This document shows positions 17,647-27,926 of a DNA stretch of 33,729 bases, piece by piece. The stretch spans positions 1 through 33,729 of the forward strand of contig JAGFNK010000561.1 in the NCBI GenBank assembly GCA_025769875.1, written 5' to 3'. Origin of the DNA: Russula earlei. Taxonomy: Eukaryota; Basidiomycota; Agaricomycetes; Russulales; Russulaceae. Below the pieces are notes generated by a model that saw only the letters and a program-made list of their open reading frames with translations, ran no database searches and had not been told where the DNA came from. Both the position numbers and the translations under genes were made by a program. Every line of letters begins with the position of its first letter. Positions within the stretch are counted from its first letter, which is position 1.

Positions 17647-20586
17647 TCACCGTTGGTTTGAGGGACCAAGGACGGTGTGAGCTTGCTCAATTGTTGATTC
17701 TTCAAGGTTGAGTCCAGCAATTGGGACCGAGGTTCTCAACTGCTGAAGTGCTGCCGCGAAGGTAGATTAGTTAAACAAAGTATAGCATGATTTGATTGCT
17801 CACTGGGCTTTTGTAAAAATATCCACCATCATCGTGTGGAACGCATTGCCACTGATGCTCCTGGATATGGTTGAATGTGCCAATATGGCCACGATAGACA
17901 TCAAGGTATGCATTGGCTGAAAATTCTGTGGCCTGGTGGACACCAGGTACGCCACTCATGCAGGGCAGCATAGAGCTACATATATAGTTAGAACAAATTT
18001 TGAAGACAAGACTAAACTAGACTTACCGCCGTTGCTACCAATGCGACCATTGGTATTGGCACTTCACATGTCGTCACCCCAAGGGTGTCTTGATGTGTCG
18101 GAAAGCGGTGTCCAAATTTACTCACAAACGAGTTAACACCTCCAGCAAAATACAAATCGTGAATCACATTGATTATCCGCGTATTCCGATAGGGACGCGA
18201 GCGCATTATGAGACCAAAGTTCGACCAAACCTAACCACACATTAGATGGTATCAAATAAGAATAAGTCCACTTACACTTTTGCTGGTTGGAAACGTATAG
18301 TTGTAATCTGTTAACTGCTTCTTGTCAAGACTCACTGTTGAACTATCCAGTTCAAGAGCGAGGGATAAGCTCGAAGACGAGTCGATAGACGTCCAAGACT
18401 GCGTGGGCAAGGAGTAGAGTCCAGAGTAGTAACAAATACCAAAGAGGTATTGTTACTGTGAGAGTAGAACAATCACGCAGGGAAGAGGCCAGGGTAGCCA
18501 CAAGGGAACGGTCCTTAAAGGAGTATTCCAGGGATGGAGAGTGCCGTAAACAAATGGACAGTCTGAGGACTGTCCGCTACTTTATTGAGCGCTTATATAC
18601 TACAAGAGAACTGCTAAATAGGGAACAAGTCATAACCTTGTTATCAAGCACCATAGAGTGATGAGTAAGAAGTCGGAGGATGCTTACTGAGCATGCTCGG
18701 TCATGCTCAATAAGCTGCTGAGTAAGAAGCTTCTCTTGATGAGTAAGAGCTTCCATTGTCCACGTGTTCACTGCTTTAGTGCACGTGCAAGCACCTGATT
18801 CATTTCCTGTTAGTTAGTTTAGGGCCGGTCATTTGAGGACTTGGAGTTTGGTTAGGAATAGTGTTATCTTATAAGGCCCTTATATAGTTCTATTAGGGTC
18901 CTTAGAGTCGACCCTAATACTTCTATTAAGGTCCTTAGTGTTGCTTTATAGTTCATTCTATAGTTATCAGAGTCGGTCTAATAACGCGTTGTAGGGCCTT
19001 TGATACCAGGTTAGTACCTATTATAGAGTTCCTAGGGTCGTTCCAAAGGGTCCTTAGGAAGGCCCTAATGCTGTCTTTTGTTGCTAGAAGGGTTGCCTTT
19101 AAGTGGGGCTTGCTGTATGTTGATTGTGCCGAGAATCGCTCGCGCAACAATGCGTGCGCGATATTGTGGACACCTCTACTCACCCCTTTTGCTCGTGTGA
19201 ACAGGGTGACACCATAGAGGCTGGGTTTCCTCCTATAAGGAAGGGTCCTTCAAGGGCCCTCTCCGGAGAATGGTTCATGACACTTCTCAACAAAGGCAAT
19301 GATTGATGCCTTTGATGGGATGGCTGACAACTCAGCCGAGATGATGGTAGTGTAGCATTCTTTGGCTTCACGTTGGAAAAGGGGGATGCGACCACACGGC
19401 TGTTGATTCCGTCAGTAACGCCATCTCTCTGGTTGAGGAACTTACCACAGGGATAATTTTAGTCACGTATTTGTGATCGGACTGGAGGCGCCGATGGATG
19501 AATGAGGAACTGGGACGGGAAGAAGCAGCTGATAAAAGAGCAGCCTTTATCACTGCGAGAACAGTAGGGGCATCAGGGAATGCGTGATCAATGAGCAAAC
19601 TGGCTTGAACACTATCCACTGCATCTTGAAGGACGAGGCGAATTAGTGGGCGTTGCTTAGACAGTGTTACCTTGTTTGAATCTGGAGTAAGTATGAGATC
19701 GGTGTCAGCGGGCCAGTGAAATTCAGAAGCCAAAGCAGTAGCGCTGCTTTGACAATCTTGAGAAGATGGAACGTCATCAGTTGTCCAAGTTTGGCTGCCA
19801 GGCAGTGCACCATCTAAGGCAGAAGGCCCAGGAGGAGCAACTGAAGCTGACCATGATGGTCTCTACATGAACAGCTTTGAGTTTTAGAAGAGATAAAATG
19901 ATGTCGCAGACGTACCTTGATTACCATCGCCTCAGAACGTTTCGTGGATGGTTGCTGGGTGGACTCCAGGTCCTCAAGCCAGTCAGTCTCTGACTCTGGG
20001 TTGCTATTGTCACCAGTGGTTTCAGTTTTGACAGGTTCAGTTACAAGATGACGGGCATGTGCACCACCACTATCACCATAGAAAGTGGACACTGGGGAGA
20101 AAAAAAAAAACGAAAAACAAACCATCAGTGGTTTGTTTGTTTGGTGACAAACCTTATTTGTCAGCATATGCACGCACTTCGCTCCAACCTCCTTGGCATG
20201 GGCATGGCAATGCCCCTGCAATCATCATTCCCTCCTTGATATCCAAGACCTTTGTGTCCAAGTCAACACATGCAACATCTATGATACCATGTGACACACT
20301 GGACTTCTGCGGCACACTGGACTTTCGTGCCTTCTTCACAAGTGGGGTATAGGTTGGCTGCACAGCCAAATTGGCAGAGCTGGGGTGATCAGTGTCATCA
20401 GAGGATAAGGTGCGTTTATTCCCTACTTTTGATATTAGATATGCTGACATGAATAAAATTTGAAGTACCTTTTAGATACGTTTCATGATCAATGTTGCTC
20501 TGTATCATAGCATCTTTGTTCCTAGATGCCATGTTCCCCTTGTTAGAAGATCGTCTGGCCACATTGCGATGAGTGCGAGGAGCCAT
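17647..20586 (-). pseudogene. DUF6532-like passenger gene, about 8 exons, split by LTR-B
   Basis: Read on minus, exons run approximately 20586-20469, 20425-20153, 20091-19916, 19862-19446, 19399-18276 (with LTR-B 18323-19282 inside), 18230-18027, 17975-17804 and 17742-17647. All introns are GT-AG, 43-61 nt, and the phases join. The N-terminus is basic (MAPRTHRNVARRSSNKG). The C-terminal half carries RPLIRLVLQDAVDSVQASLL, IPLFQREAKECYTTI, DYNYTFPTS, MRSRPYRNTRIINVI, CEVPIPMVALVATALYAALH and FSANAYLDVYRGHI. I recognise this as a DUF6532-type domain of Agaricomycete proteins. Defects are TAA at 20154-20156 in exon 2, a one-base insertion near 17944 and the LTR. Removing the LTR with one CTTCT copy restores the frame. 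The function of the family is unknown to me. Confidence 0.78.
18323..19282 (-). repeat. Solo LTR, family LTR-B, copy 3
   Basis: The 960-bp LTR is flanked by CTTCT (18318-18322 and 19283-19287). It lies inside exon 5 of the DUF6532-like gene, in the same transcriptional sense. The 14-bp inverted repeat has one mismatch in this copy. Confidence 0.95.
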
Positions 20587-20756
20587 GGATGAAGCAAGAT
20601 GAAAATAAGAGAGTGGAGGTAAGAATGCTGGAAATGACAGGAAGGGTGATGGGGGTTCGACGACCAAGGTGAGTTTCATTTTATGTTAAAAGCACATGGC
20701 ATATTCTGACAGTGACTTCCCATTCCTCCTCTTCTCAACTAGTTGAGCATTCTGTC
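20587..20756. promoter_or_regulatory. Divergent intergenic spacer of the Plavaka element
   Basis: Only 170 bp separate the start codons of the DUF6532-like gene (-) and the transposase (+). The two genes must share or abut promoters here. I see no clear TATA box; it is not otherwise annotated. Confidence 0.5.
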
Positions 20757-22643
20757 ATGAAAGCCACACAGATTCACTGTCCAGGCTGCAAGCGCAACTT
20801 TACCCATCGTGGCTACTCTCAACACGTTGCAAAGACTAGGAGTGTGCGCTGCTGTATAGTGCATAACACCACACCAGCCCATTTGGAGTCTCAGTCCATT
20901 CATCGCTCGGCATCATCACTAGCATCATTCCCAACTCCCACACCCCATATCGTTTCCAATATCGCCTCTTGTGGTGAACGTAACCCTGCTGCGGATGACG
21001 GGCCTTTGCCCAATTACCCCATTTTGGGAGTTGTGCAATCGGACGGTGAGTATCCACTACAACGCTTATGGCTAACGCTGACCATTGACATTGTAGACTA
21101 TGATGATGATTAAATCCACAATATGTGCTTACCCGGGCAGGAAACTGCCATCGAACCGCCATTACCTGCAGATCCAGGGTATCCTGATCACCCACCTGCG
21201 TGGACTGAGGCGGGCGAATCAGAGGCTGTGCTAATGGACCGATTTCCATTTGGTCACCCTGGCACTCCGATTTCTGGACCGTATGACATCCATGCAGCAA
21301 ATGGGTCTAGTGGCGCAGCACCCAGAGACACCATATGGGCTCCATTCTCCTCCAAAATTGACTGGGAAATCGCACGTTGGGCAAAGATGCATGGCCCAAC
21401 ATCATCAGCGGTCACAGATCTACTTGCAATCCCTGAGGTACGTGTACCCCTATGTTCACACATTATAGCACTGAGGGATAGAGAAAGGTCATCGAGAAGC
21501 TTGAGCTTTCCTACAAAACGACAAGGGAATTGAACAATATCATCGACAAGAAATTGCCTGGGCAACCGCCATTCAATTGCAAGGAACTGGTCATCGGGCA
21601 TGAACATCTTCGCTTCTTTTTCCATGACACCTTACAATGTATCCGGGCTCTCTATGGCGACCCCAATTTCATGAAGGACCTTGTGTTTGCGCCCGCACAA
21701 CTTTATACCTCCCCTGAGCGAACATCCCACATCCTCAATGAGATGTATACTGGTGATTGGTGGTGGACAGTCCAGGTGCGTAACACCAACTTTCAGTTTT
21801 TATTATACACTTATGATGGAGCCAGATGTCCCTCGAATCCCATCGCCCGGGTGCAACTATCATTCCCGTTATCATCTCGTCTGACAAAACACAACTTACT
21901 GTCTTCCGTGGGAAGACGGCATACCCCATATATCTCACAATTGGAAATATCCCGAAAGACATTCGTCAAAAGCCGTCGCGCCACGCACAAGTACTAATCG
22001 GTTATATTCCAACAACAAACCTAGAAGGCATGACAAACAAGGCAGCTCGACGCCGCGCCTTGGCAAATATATTCCATACATGTATGGAAACTGTTTTGGC
22101 CCCGATCAGTTCCTGTGGAGAAACGGGTATTGCTATGATGACTGCGGACGGAATATGGCGTCGCTGCCATCCGATATTCACAGTATTCATCGGTGATTAC
22201 CCTGAACAGTCTCTCGTCACCTGTACATACAGCGGTCGCTGCCCCAAGTGTCTGGTTCCTCATGATCAACTAGGTGTCTTTGAAGAGTTCCTGCCCCGTC
22301 TCTCTAGTGACGTGAAGCACCTCTATCGCCTAGCAGATGGGGACATAGGCATGTTCCACAGAGCCTGTCGAGAAGCTGGCCTCAAGCCTGTTTTTCACCC
22401 TTTCTAGGAATCTCTCCCATTCGCTGACGTCTTCCTGTTGATCACCCCTGATATCCTTCATCAACTACTTCAGGGTGTTATGAAGCATCTTATCGCATGG
22501 CTAACGAGCCCAACTGTCTTTGGATTGGCACCAATCAACCGACGCTGCCACCTGTTACCCCCAAATCACAGCATTATGCTCTTTACCAAAGACATAACAT
22601 CGCTGTCTTATGTTTCAGGACAGGAACACAAAGATATCTGTCG

Positions 22644-23526
22644 TGTCACGGTAACTAGCCATGTCAGTTTACAAGCGGGAGCAAGTAAACAATAGAGAAG
22701 CGTTCAAGAAATGGGCTGGTTCCCGTGTATAATGAGTAAGGATCCCTGCAGCGGTCGAAGTGTTTTATGCTAAACAGGTTATGGCCAATAGACCCTTCCT
22801 AGTACGACTCGGTCCGTTGAGAAGCTAGGGTAAGTTTGTAATGGGATAGACTAGGGCTGGTTCCACTAGCTATATGTGTTCAAGTCCGTCGGGGACCTTG
22901 AACAACGCAGAGAGAGTAGAGGAAGGTAGGTCTTAAAGGAAGAGAGCTCTTCTCAGGGGAGTGAAGAGAGACTCTTAGGGAAGGAAGGGAAAGACGAAGA
23001 GTAGATGGTGGATGGTGTGTTGAGAGTTGATGAAATGGAGAGGTGGTTGTGAGTTAAGTTTGTGAGAGTGAAGTGGGTTGCAGGCGAATATGTTTGGACA
23101 AGAGTAGGTTGGATTCTACAAGAGACCAAGCTTAGGGCTTTGGTCACAAAGTACTGAGCTTATATATACAGGAGAAGCGCAGCAATAGCTGCGCTTTGAC
23201 TGTGCTACTAGTATAGTAGGAGTCATAATAAGTAGGAGTCATAGGAATGAGGCCACGAATGAGTCAGAACCAAGTAACTGTGCTGCACAGTAGGTGTGCA
23301 GCATTGCACAGTCGAAACTAAGAAGTGAATATAAACGGAAAGAGAACCAAACAAAGGGAAAGTAACAGCAATCCAGTGTTACCTGGACGTGTGTGGATCA
23401 CATGATAGCACAGAAGGGATCACAAGACATAAGAGATCACGAGACCAGTAAGTAAAGGGACGTACGAAAGCAAGCAGTCCATAGCAAAAAGGTAAGAAGT
23501 AAACGTAAAAGGAAAATGGTGTAACA
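22644..23526 (-). repeat. Solo LTR (family H) in the Plavaka transposase
   Basis: The 883-bp sequence reads TGTTACACC to CCGTGACA on minus, with perfect duplication TGTCG (22639-22643 and 23527-23531). Excision rejoins DICR with VLLGVVFDIP. Minus-strand TATATATAAG lies near 23161-23170. The strand call rests on that box and on the shared stem-loop. Confidence 0.92.
23124..23170 (-). promoter_or_regulatory. Family H promoter: TATA box and CCTAA stem-loop
   Basis: On minus, TATATAAG is followed by a stem-loop at 23145-23124. The arms are GACCAAAGC and GCTTGGTC (eight pairs, one bulged A), and the loop is CCTAA. The sequence after it, TCTTGTAGAATCC, resembles TCTTGTGAATATC in family F. Confidence 0.55.
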
Positions 23527-24736
23527 TGTCGTGTTCTCCTTGGGGTCGTTTTCGATATCCCTCTTCTCAGTGGCCATGCATCAATGCGCATCATCAAAGT
23601 AGTGCACGCACTGCTTGACTTTTTGTACTTGGCACAGTACCCAAGCCATACGAGTGGTACTCTTACCTGCCTTCAGGACGCACTCAAACACTTCCATGAG
23701 AATAAGGCCCAAAAATCCACAGTCTCCTTCACTATTGGTCCTCGATCATGTATTTTGGCACAACTGACAACTATAATACAGAACAAACCGAGCGTCTTCA
23801 CATAGATTTCGCAAAGGATGCATACTGTGCCACAAACCACAAGGATGAGTACTCACAGATGACCACATGGTTGGAGCATCGCGAGAAAGTCCAACAGCAC
23901 ATGGCATCCATTAAGTGGCAGCAGCAGGGTGAGCAGTGTGATGCTGACATCAGGACATCAATTGGTCCCTTGCAGACATGTCTTGGCATTCTCAAGATGG
24001 CACATAACCCCACAATGAAGTCGGTATCATTCAATGATCTTGCTGAAATGTATGGCGTGATCGACTTTCAAGATGCCCTGGCTGATTTCATTGCTCGGGT
24101 TAACAACCCTGATGCCTCAACGGCAACATTGCGCACACGGGCAGCAAACACACTAATCCCATTCCGTGGTGTCCCAGTCTTTCATCGGATCAAGTTCATG
24201 GCTAGCGATAATAACACTGACCAAATGGAGTCAATTGACTCGGTGCATGTGGAGCCACAACAATCCGATTCACATGGGCATATCCTACCAGCAAGATTTG
24301 ATACTGTTCTTGTTCATGATGGCACACATAGTAAGCAATTTTTATGAATGTATAACCTAAGCTGACTGTTACCCAAGAGGATCAAGTTGCGCAAGTACAT
24401 GTAGTTTTCCAGATACCAAGTAAAGCTATCCGCGACATCTTCCCATCCCTGGACATCACACCTCCAACTCACCTCGTGTACATTGAATGGTTCTCACAGC
24501 TTCCAGTCACGCCAGATCATGTCCATCGTATGTATAGGGTATCTAGATTGATTCAAAATGGGCGGCGATCTGCAGGCATTATCCCGGTGAACACTATCGT
24601 ATGTAGTGTCCACTTGTTCTCACGATTTGGTCCAGATGCTCCTCCGTCTTTGACTCCCTTTACCATTCTGGAGCATTGCCACACATTCTATATCAATCCT
24701 TTTGCTAATAGGCTTAGCTACCTGCAATTTGCATAG

Positions 24737-25046
24737 TAATGACAGTTATTGCGAGACTATTGAAAGTTATTTATGTATTGCTAGTTCCAACACGGTATTA
24801 TTGCACGTTAGTGCGCACTATTGCACTTAGCGTTGGTTACTCACTACTGATAGTTCAATTTTGTTACCAAAGAAGTACATCCGCCTGACCCCCCAGATTG
24901 ATCGGGCATTACTCACCAGACTTCTGACAGTTATTGATGTTATTGACACTTATCTGCCCCAACCCCCAATTGATCGGCTGTCTACTGACACTTATTTGGC
25001 ACTTATTACTCCTTATCGCGCATTATCTTTGACTTACTTCGCATTA
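24737..25046 (+). other. Right subterminal region of the Plavaka element
   Basis: This noncoding stretch between the transposase stop and the right TIR has repeated short motifs. GACACTTAT occurs twice (CACTTATCTG, CACTTATTTG), and CAGTTATTG, ACTTATTAC and CATTATC are scattered through it. It differs from the left side in its main motif. No gene is seen. Confidence 0.5.
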
Positions 25047-25076
25047 CTCTCGCTAGCGCGGGAGGTTTTTCCTGAT
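25047..25076 (-). repeat. Right terminal inverted repeat of the Plavaka element
   Basis: This is the reverse complement of the left TIR with three transitions. It is the better-preserved copy at CpG positions (CCCGCGCTAGCGAGAG). The GTGC duplication follows at 25077-25080. Confidence 0.9.
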
Positions 25077-25792
25077 GTGCCCCATACACTCCACAACAGA
25101 ATGGATGCGCAGAGTGCTTTATGCGCACTGTAATGGACAAAGCTCAGGCAATGTGCCTTGAAGCTTGTCTACCTCCCTCCTGGTGGGAATTTGGAGTGAA
25201 TCATGGGACACACTGTTACAATAGGACACCTGCCAGATGCCTTCAATGGCGTACACCCTATGAAGTCCTAAAGAATGAGGTCCCTGATATCTCACACCTC
25301 AGAGTATTTGGTTGCAGTGCATATGTGCATATACCAGAAAAGCATTGAGTCAATAAGCTTTTGCCTAAAAGCGAGCTTATGATCTACCTTGGTCATACTG
25401 AGGGGATCAAAGCCTCACTCTTCATGAGGCTCCCAAATAACACGCTTTACACAAATGCAACTGCCCTGTACAATGAGACCCTATACCCCAAATCCTACAA
25501 AGCACGCACTAAAGGTACCACACGGATTAATGAACCATGTGAGGAACTACTGCAACAACCTGTTGAAGACACCATTCCTGGTGTTGACGACCCATTCCCT
25601 ACAATCAAAAGTGAGGACAATGAGCAACCTATACAGGTGCCACAAGAAGAGGAACATGAGCAAATGCCCGTCCCTCCTACACCATCCCCTCCTCCTGTTG
25701 AAGAACCTGTACCTCTTCGAAGGTCTCAGCGGTTGAGGAAAGTACCTACCCATCCTGGCAATGTCTATGGTGAATGCAGACACCCCACATAA
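25077..25792 (+). pseudogene. Copia integrase C-terminal half and linker
   Basis: The integrase core resumes with TPQQNGCAECFMRTVMDKAQ, which holds the catalytic glutamate. SWWEFGVNHGTHCYNRTP, RTPYEVLKNEVPDISHLRVF and GCSAYVHIPEKH follow. A TGA at 25346-25348 interrupts it (CGA to TGA would explain it). LLPKSELMIYLGHTEG continues the GKx-type domain. A Pro/Glu-rich linker ends in RRSQRLRKVPTHPG before TAA at 25790-25792. This matches the usual layout between integrase and RT in Ty1/copia. Confidence 0.9.
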
Positions 25793-27416
25793 GTGGAAAA
25801 AGACGTTCAGCACACACGCACATGGAGAACAATGACAGAAAACCAACCCGGTAGCTCCGGTGAGGATAGTACATCAGGATCAGCCGCACCAGGCCCTTAC
25901 CCTCCTGTCGTCCTTGACGATCAACCACTGCAAGCCTCTGAGGATGAGGTAGAAGACATTCTATGTCTAGCAAGGGAAGAGGGAGTCAAATTTCTGAACT
26001 ATCTGCTTGCCCAAGCAGTTCCACTAAGTTCAGAAGCACCTGATACTGTGAAGATTTGCGAATGGACCTTTAGGGACATTCTGTGAATGCCAAGTGAACT
26101 CCAAAAGGAGTGGAAAGATGCTTGTCGCAAGGAGTTGGAATCCCTCTGCAGACACAAATTCTTCAAACTAGTTGATCCTCCCAAGGATCGCAAAATAATT
26201 AAAAATAGATGGGTATCTGACCTTAAGTCTGATGGTCATAAAAAAGCCAGACTAGTCACCAAAGGCTTCTCCCAAGTAGAAGGCATTGACTATGACAAAA
26301 TATTCTCACCCATGGTACAGTTTGAGACAGTCCACCTGATGATTGCACTCGCAGTGCTCAAAAACTGGCACATTAGTGGACTAGACGCCAAGACTGCCTT
26401 TCTCTATGGTGAGCTCGATGAAGAGCTCTATATGGAGCAGACCAAGGGCATCAAAATAAAAGGCCAAGAGCGTAAAGTCATGTGCCTTAAATGTGCAATA
26501 TATGGACTCAAGCAAGTGGCACTTGCATGGTGGAAAGCCCTTGACAAGTCCATGGCCTCACTCGGCCTTATTCGCCTTATGTCTGACTCTGGGCTCTTTG
26601 TTAGTAAAGACAAGAGCATCATAGCCATCATCTATGTTGATGATGTGCTCTTCTTTAGAGCAGACAAAAAACAAATCAATAAAACCAAGGAGCACTTTAT
26701 GAAGCTCTGGGAATGTTGAGATCTGGGCGATGCCCAAGAATTTCTATGCATGCGCATTCAACGCAAGTCTGGCCAGATACATCTGGACCAGACTGAATAT
26801 CTAAAGAAAGTGCTGCAGCATTTCGACTTGCTTAATGCAAACCCTGCTCCTACTCCACTACCAGAGGGCTATCACCCCTCTCCCAACACTTCCGCTGCTG
26901 ACCCAGCCTTGTGGTCAAAGTTTCAGCAAGTGATAGGATCACTCCTATACATAATGCTTGGAATGCGTCCAGACATAGCCATTGCAGTCACTAAATTGTC
27001 GCAACATGCTGCCAATCCCTCAGAGGATCATTTAAATTGTGAATTCTATATTTGCTGATACCTCTTGGGAACTGCCAATTATGCCTTGGTCTATGATGGA
27101 CCATCTAATGGCATATGCAGACTCTGACTGGGCTTCTGATCCGACTAATCAGAAGTCCACTATTGGCTATATGGTGAACCTGGCTGGAGCAATATTTTTG
27201 TGGAACTCACAAGCGCAGAAAACAGTTGCGCTCTCCTCCACAGAAGCTGAGTACATGTCACTCTCTGACATGAGCAGACAGTTTAGTTTGGATTAAATCC
27301 TTACTAACAGAACTTGGCATCAATCTTGCTCCCATCCCACTGTTTGGTGATAATAAAGGCTCAATATTTCTAGCCTCCAACCCTGTACAAGAAAAGCGCA
27401 TCAAACATATTGATTT
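25793..27416 (+). pseudogene. Copia reverse transcriptase and RNase H
   Basis: The RVT_2-type RT shows WKDACRKELESL, KNRWVSDLKSDGHKKARLVT, GLDAKTAFLYGELDEELYM (first catalytic D) and AIIYVDDVLFF (YVDD, intact). RNase H shows YADSDWASDPTNQKSTIGY, ALSSTEAEYMSLSD and GDNKGSIFLASNPVQEKRIK. TGA codons at 26084-26086 and 26717-26719 and a one-base insertion near 27282 disrupt it. It is cut at 27416, after KHIDF, by the 3' LTR of gypsy 2. The catalytic residues themselves look unharmed. Confidence 0.92.
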
Positions 27417-27907
27417 TGTCACCGACTGGGGGCAGTGTTGCTGACAAATTGTTTCATGTGCGAGGCATGCACACTGAGTCAAGTGAGATGACAAGTTCTC
27501 GCGAGAGTCGGGGATCTCAGTGACAACACAGCGAAAGCTAGTGTGTACCACAGAGTGGGGAAACAGCGAATAAGTCTTTGTGTTCGAAGACTTAGGAGAC
27601 AAAGGAGTTTCTGGGACGTTTGCTTGATTTCCTGCAAGCCTACAGTTCCGAAGCTAGAATCCAGTGATATTCACAAGAGAACAAGCTTAGGGCTTGTTCC
27701 CTTCTACTGACAGGTTTATATAGACAGATACATCCTATATCAAATGGTGGGCATGAGGTAGCAACGAGATGATTGGAACTGGAAAATGCTGGAAGGTAGT
27801 GGTACATGCGAGGCAAATGAGTCATGAGAGCACGTGGGAGTCATGAGGCTTGTCTGGGTAGGCTTGTCCAGTTGCTGGTCTGGTCCGAGGTACCAGTATT
27901 TGTGACA
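27417..27907 (-). repeat. 3' LTR of gypsy 2 (family F)
   Basis: The 491 bp read TGTCACAAATACTGG to GTCGGTGACA on minus, the same length and family as the solo LTR at 13625-14115. No matching 5-bp repeat flanks it here, as expected if it is one end of a longer element. Confidence 0.93.
27677..27725 (-). promoter_or_regulatory. Family F promoter, second copy: TATA box and CCTAA stem-loop
   Basis: On minus, CTATATAAA is followed by a stem-loop at 27701-27677 with arms GGGAACAAGC and GCTTGTTCTC and loop CCTAA. Compared with the copy at 13831, one arm has changed A to G, giving a G-T pair, and the other has T to C, restoring G-C. Confidence 0.6.
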
Positions 27908-27918
27908 TCACCCCCCTT
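27908..27918 (-). other. Polypurine tract of gypsy 2
   Basis: Minus-strand AAGGGGGGTGA directly precedes the TGTCACAA start of the 3' LTR and lies nine bases after the stop codon of the post-pol ORF. It fixes the end of the element. Confidence 0.75.
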
Positions 27919-27926
27919 GTTAATGT

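Larger units (their letters stand above)
20757..24736 (+). pseudogene. Plavaka transposase, 5 exons, split by solo LTR
   Basis: The ATG at 20757 precedes a C2H2-like finger (IHCPGCKRNFTHRGYSQHV). GT-AG introns lie at 21046-21096, 21438-21487, 21776-21825 and 24331-24377. Plavaka motifs in order are WAPFSSKIDWEIARWAKMHG, LSYKTTRELNNIIDKKLPG, MYTGDWWWTVQ, GATIIPVIISSDKTQLTVF, YPIYLTIGNIPKDIRQKPSR, CHPIFTVFIGDYPEQSLVT, ITPDILHQLLQGVMKHLIAW, GTTDNYNTEQTERLHIDFAK and, at the C-terminus, LVYIEWFSQL. Stops are TAA at 21112-21114 and TAG at 22405-22407, probably from TGG. A small deletion with a frameshift lies near 23720-23750. The LTR at 22644-23526 falls in frame. It would have catalysed cut-and-paste transposition of this element. 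Confidence 0.9.
17279..25076. mobile_element. Plavaka-type DNA transposon with divergent DUF6532-like gene
   Basis: The 7.8-kb element begins ATCAGGAAAAACCTCCC and ends with its inverted copy. GTGC is duplicated at 17275-17278 and 25077-25080. Excision with one GTGC copy restores the copia integrase frame exactly. Two genes diverge from a 170-bp spacer: transposase on + and a DUF6532-like gene on -. Without the two solo LTRs (960 and 883 bp) the element would be about 5.95 kb. Plavaka is known as a transposase family expanded in mushroom-forming fungi. The 4-bp duplication is read here directly; I cannot confirm it as family-typical. Confidence 0.9.
12979..27416 (+). mobile_element. Ty1/copia retrotransposon, 5' part to RNase H, heavily interrupted
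   Basis: Order on + is 5' LTR, gag, protease, integrase, RT (RVT_2 type) and RNase H, which is the Ty1/copia order because integrase precedes RT. It is split by two solo LTRs, by a complete Plavaka transposon and, at 27417, by gypsy 2. The 3' LTR is not in the window. Excising each insert with one target duplication restores the reading frame at 13624/14116, 14732/15696 and 17278/25081. Frameshifts and several stop codons have inactivated it. Confidence 0.92.

Noticed and set aside
20101..20112. Poly-A run as a retrotransposon (LINE) tail
   Set aside because: It lies inside a GT-AG intron of the DUF6532-like gene as the polypyrimidine tract on the minus strand.
21046..21140. A single longer intron in the Plavaka transposase ending at CGGGCAG (21140)
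   Set aside because: The joined frame would be wrong. Ending the intron at TTGTAG (21096) keeps the frame into ETAIEPPLPAD, at the cost of one TAA.
27412..27912. Family F LTR at 27417-27907 as another solo LTR
   Set aside because: The flanks differ (GATTT against TCACC), a polypurine tract lies next to it, and a retroelement ORF ends just before that tract, so it is the 3' LTR of gypsy 2.
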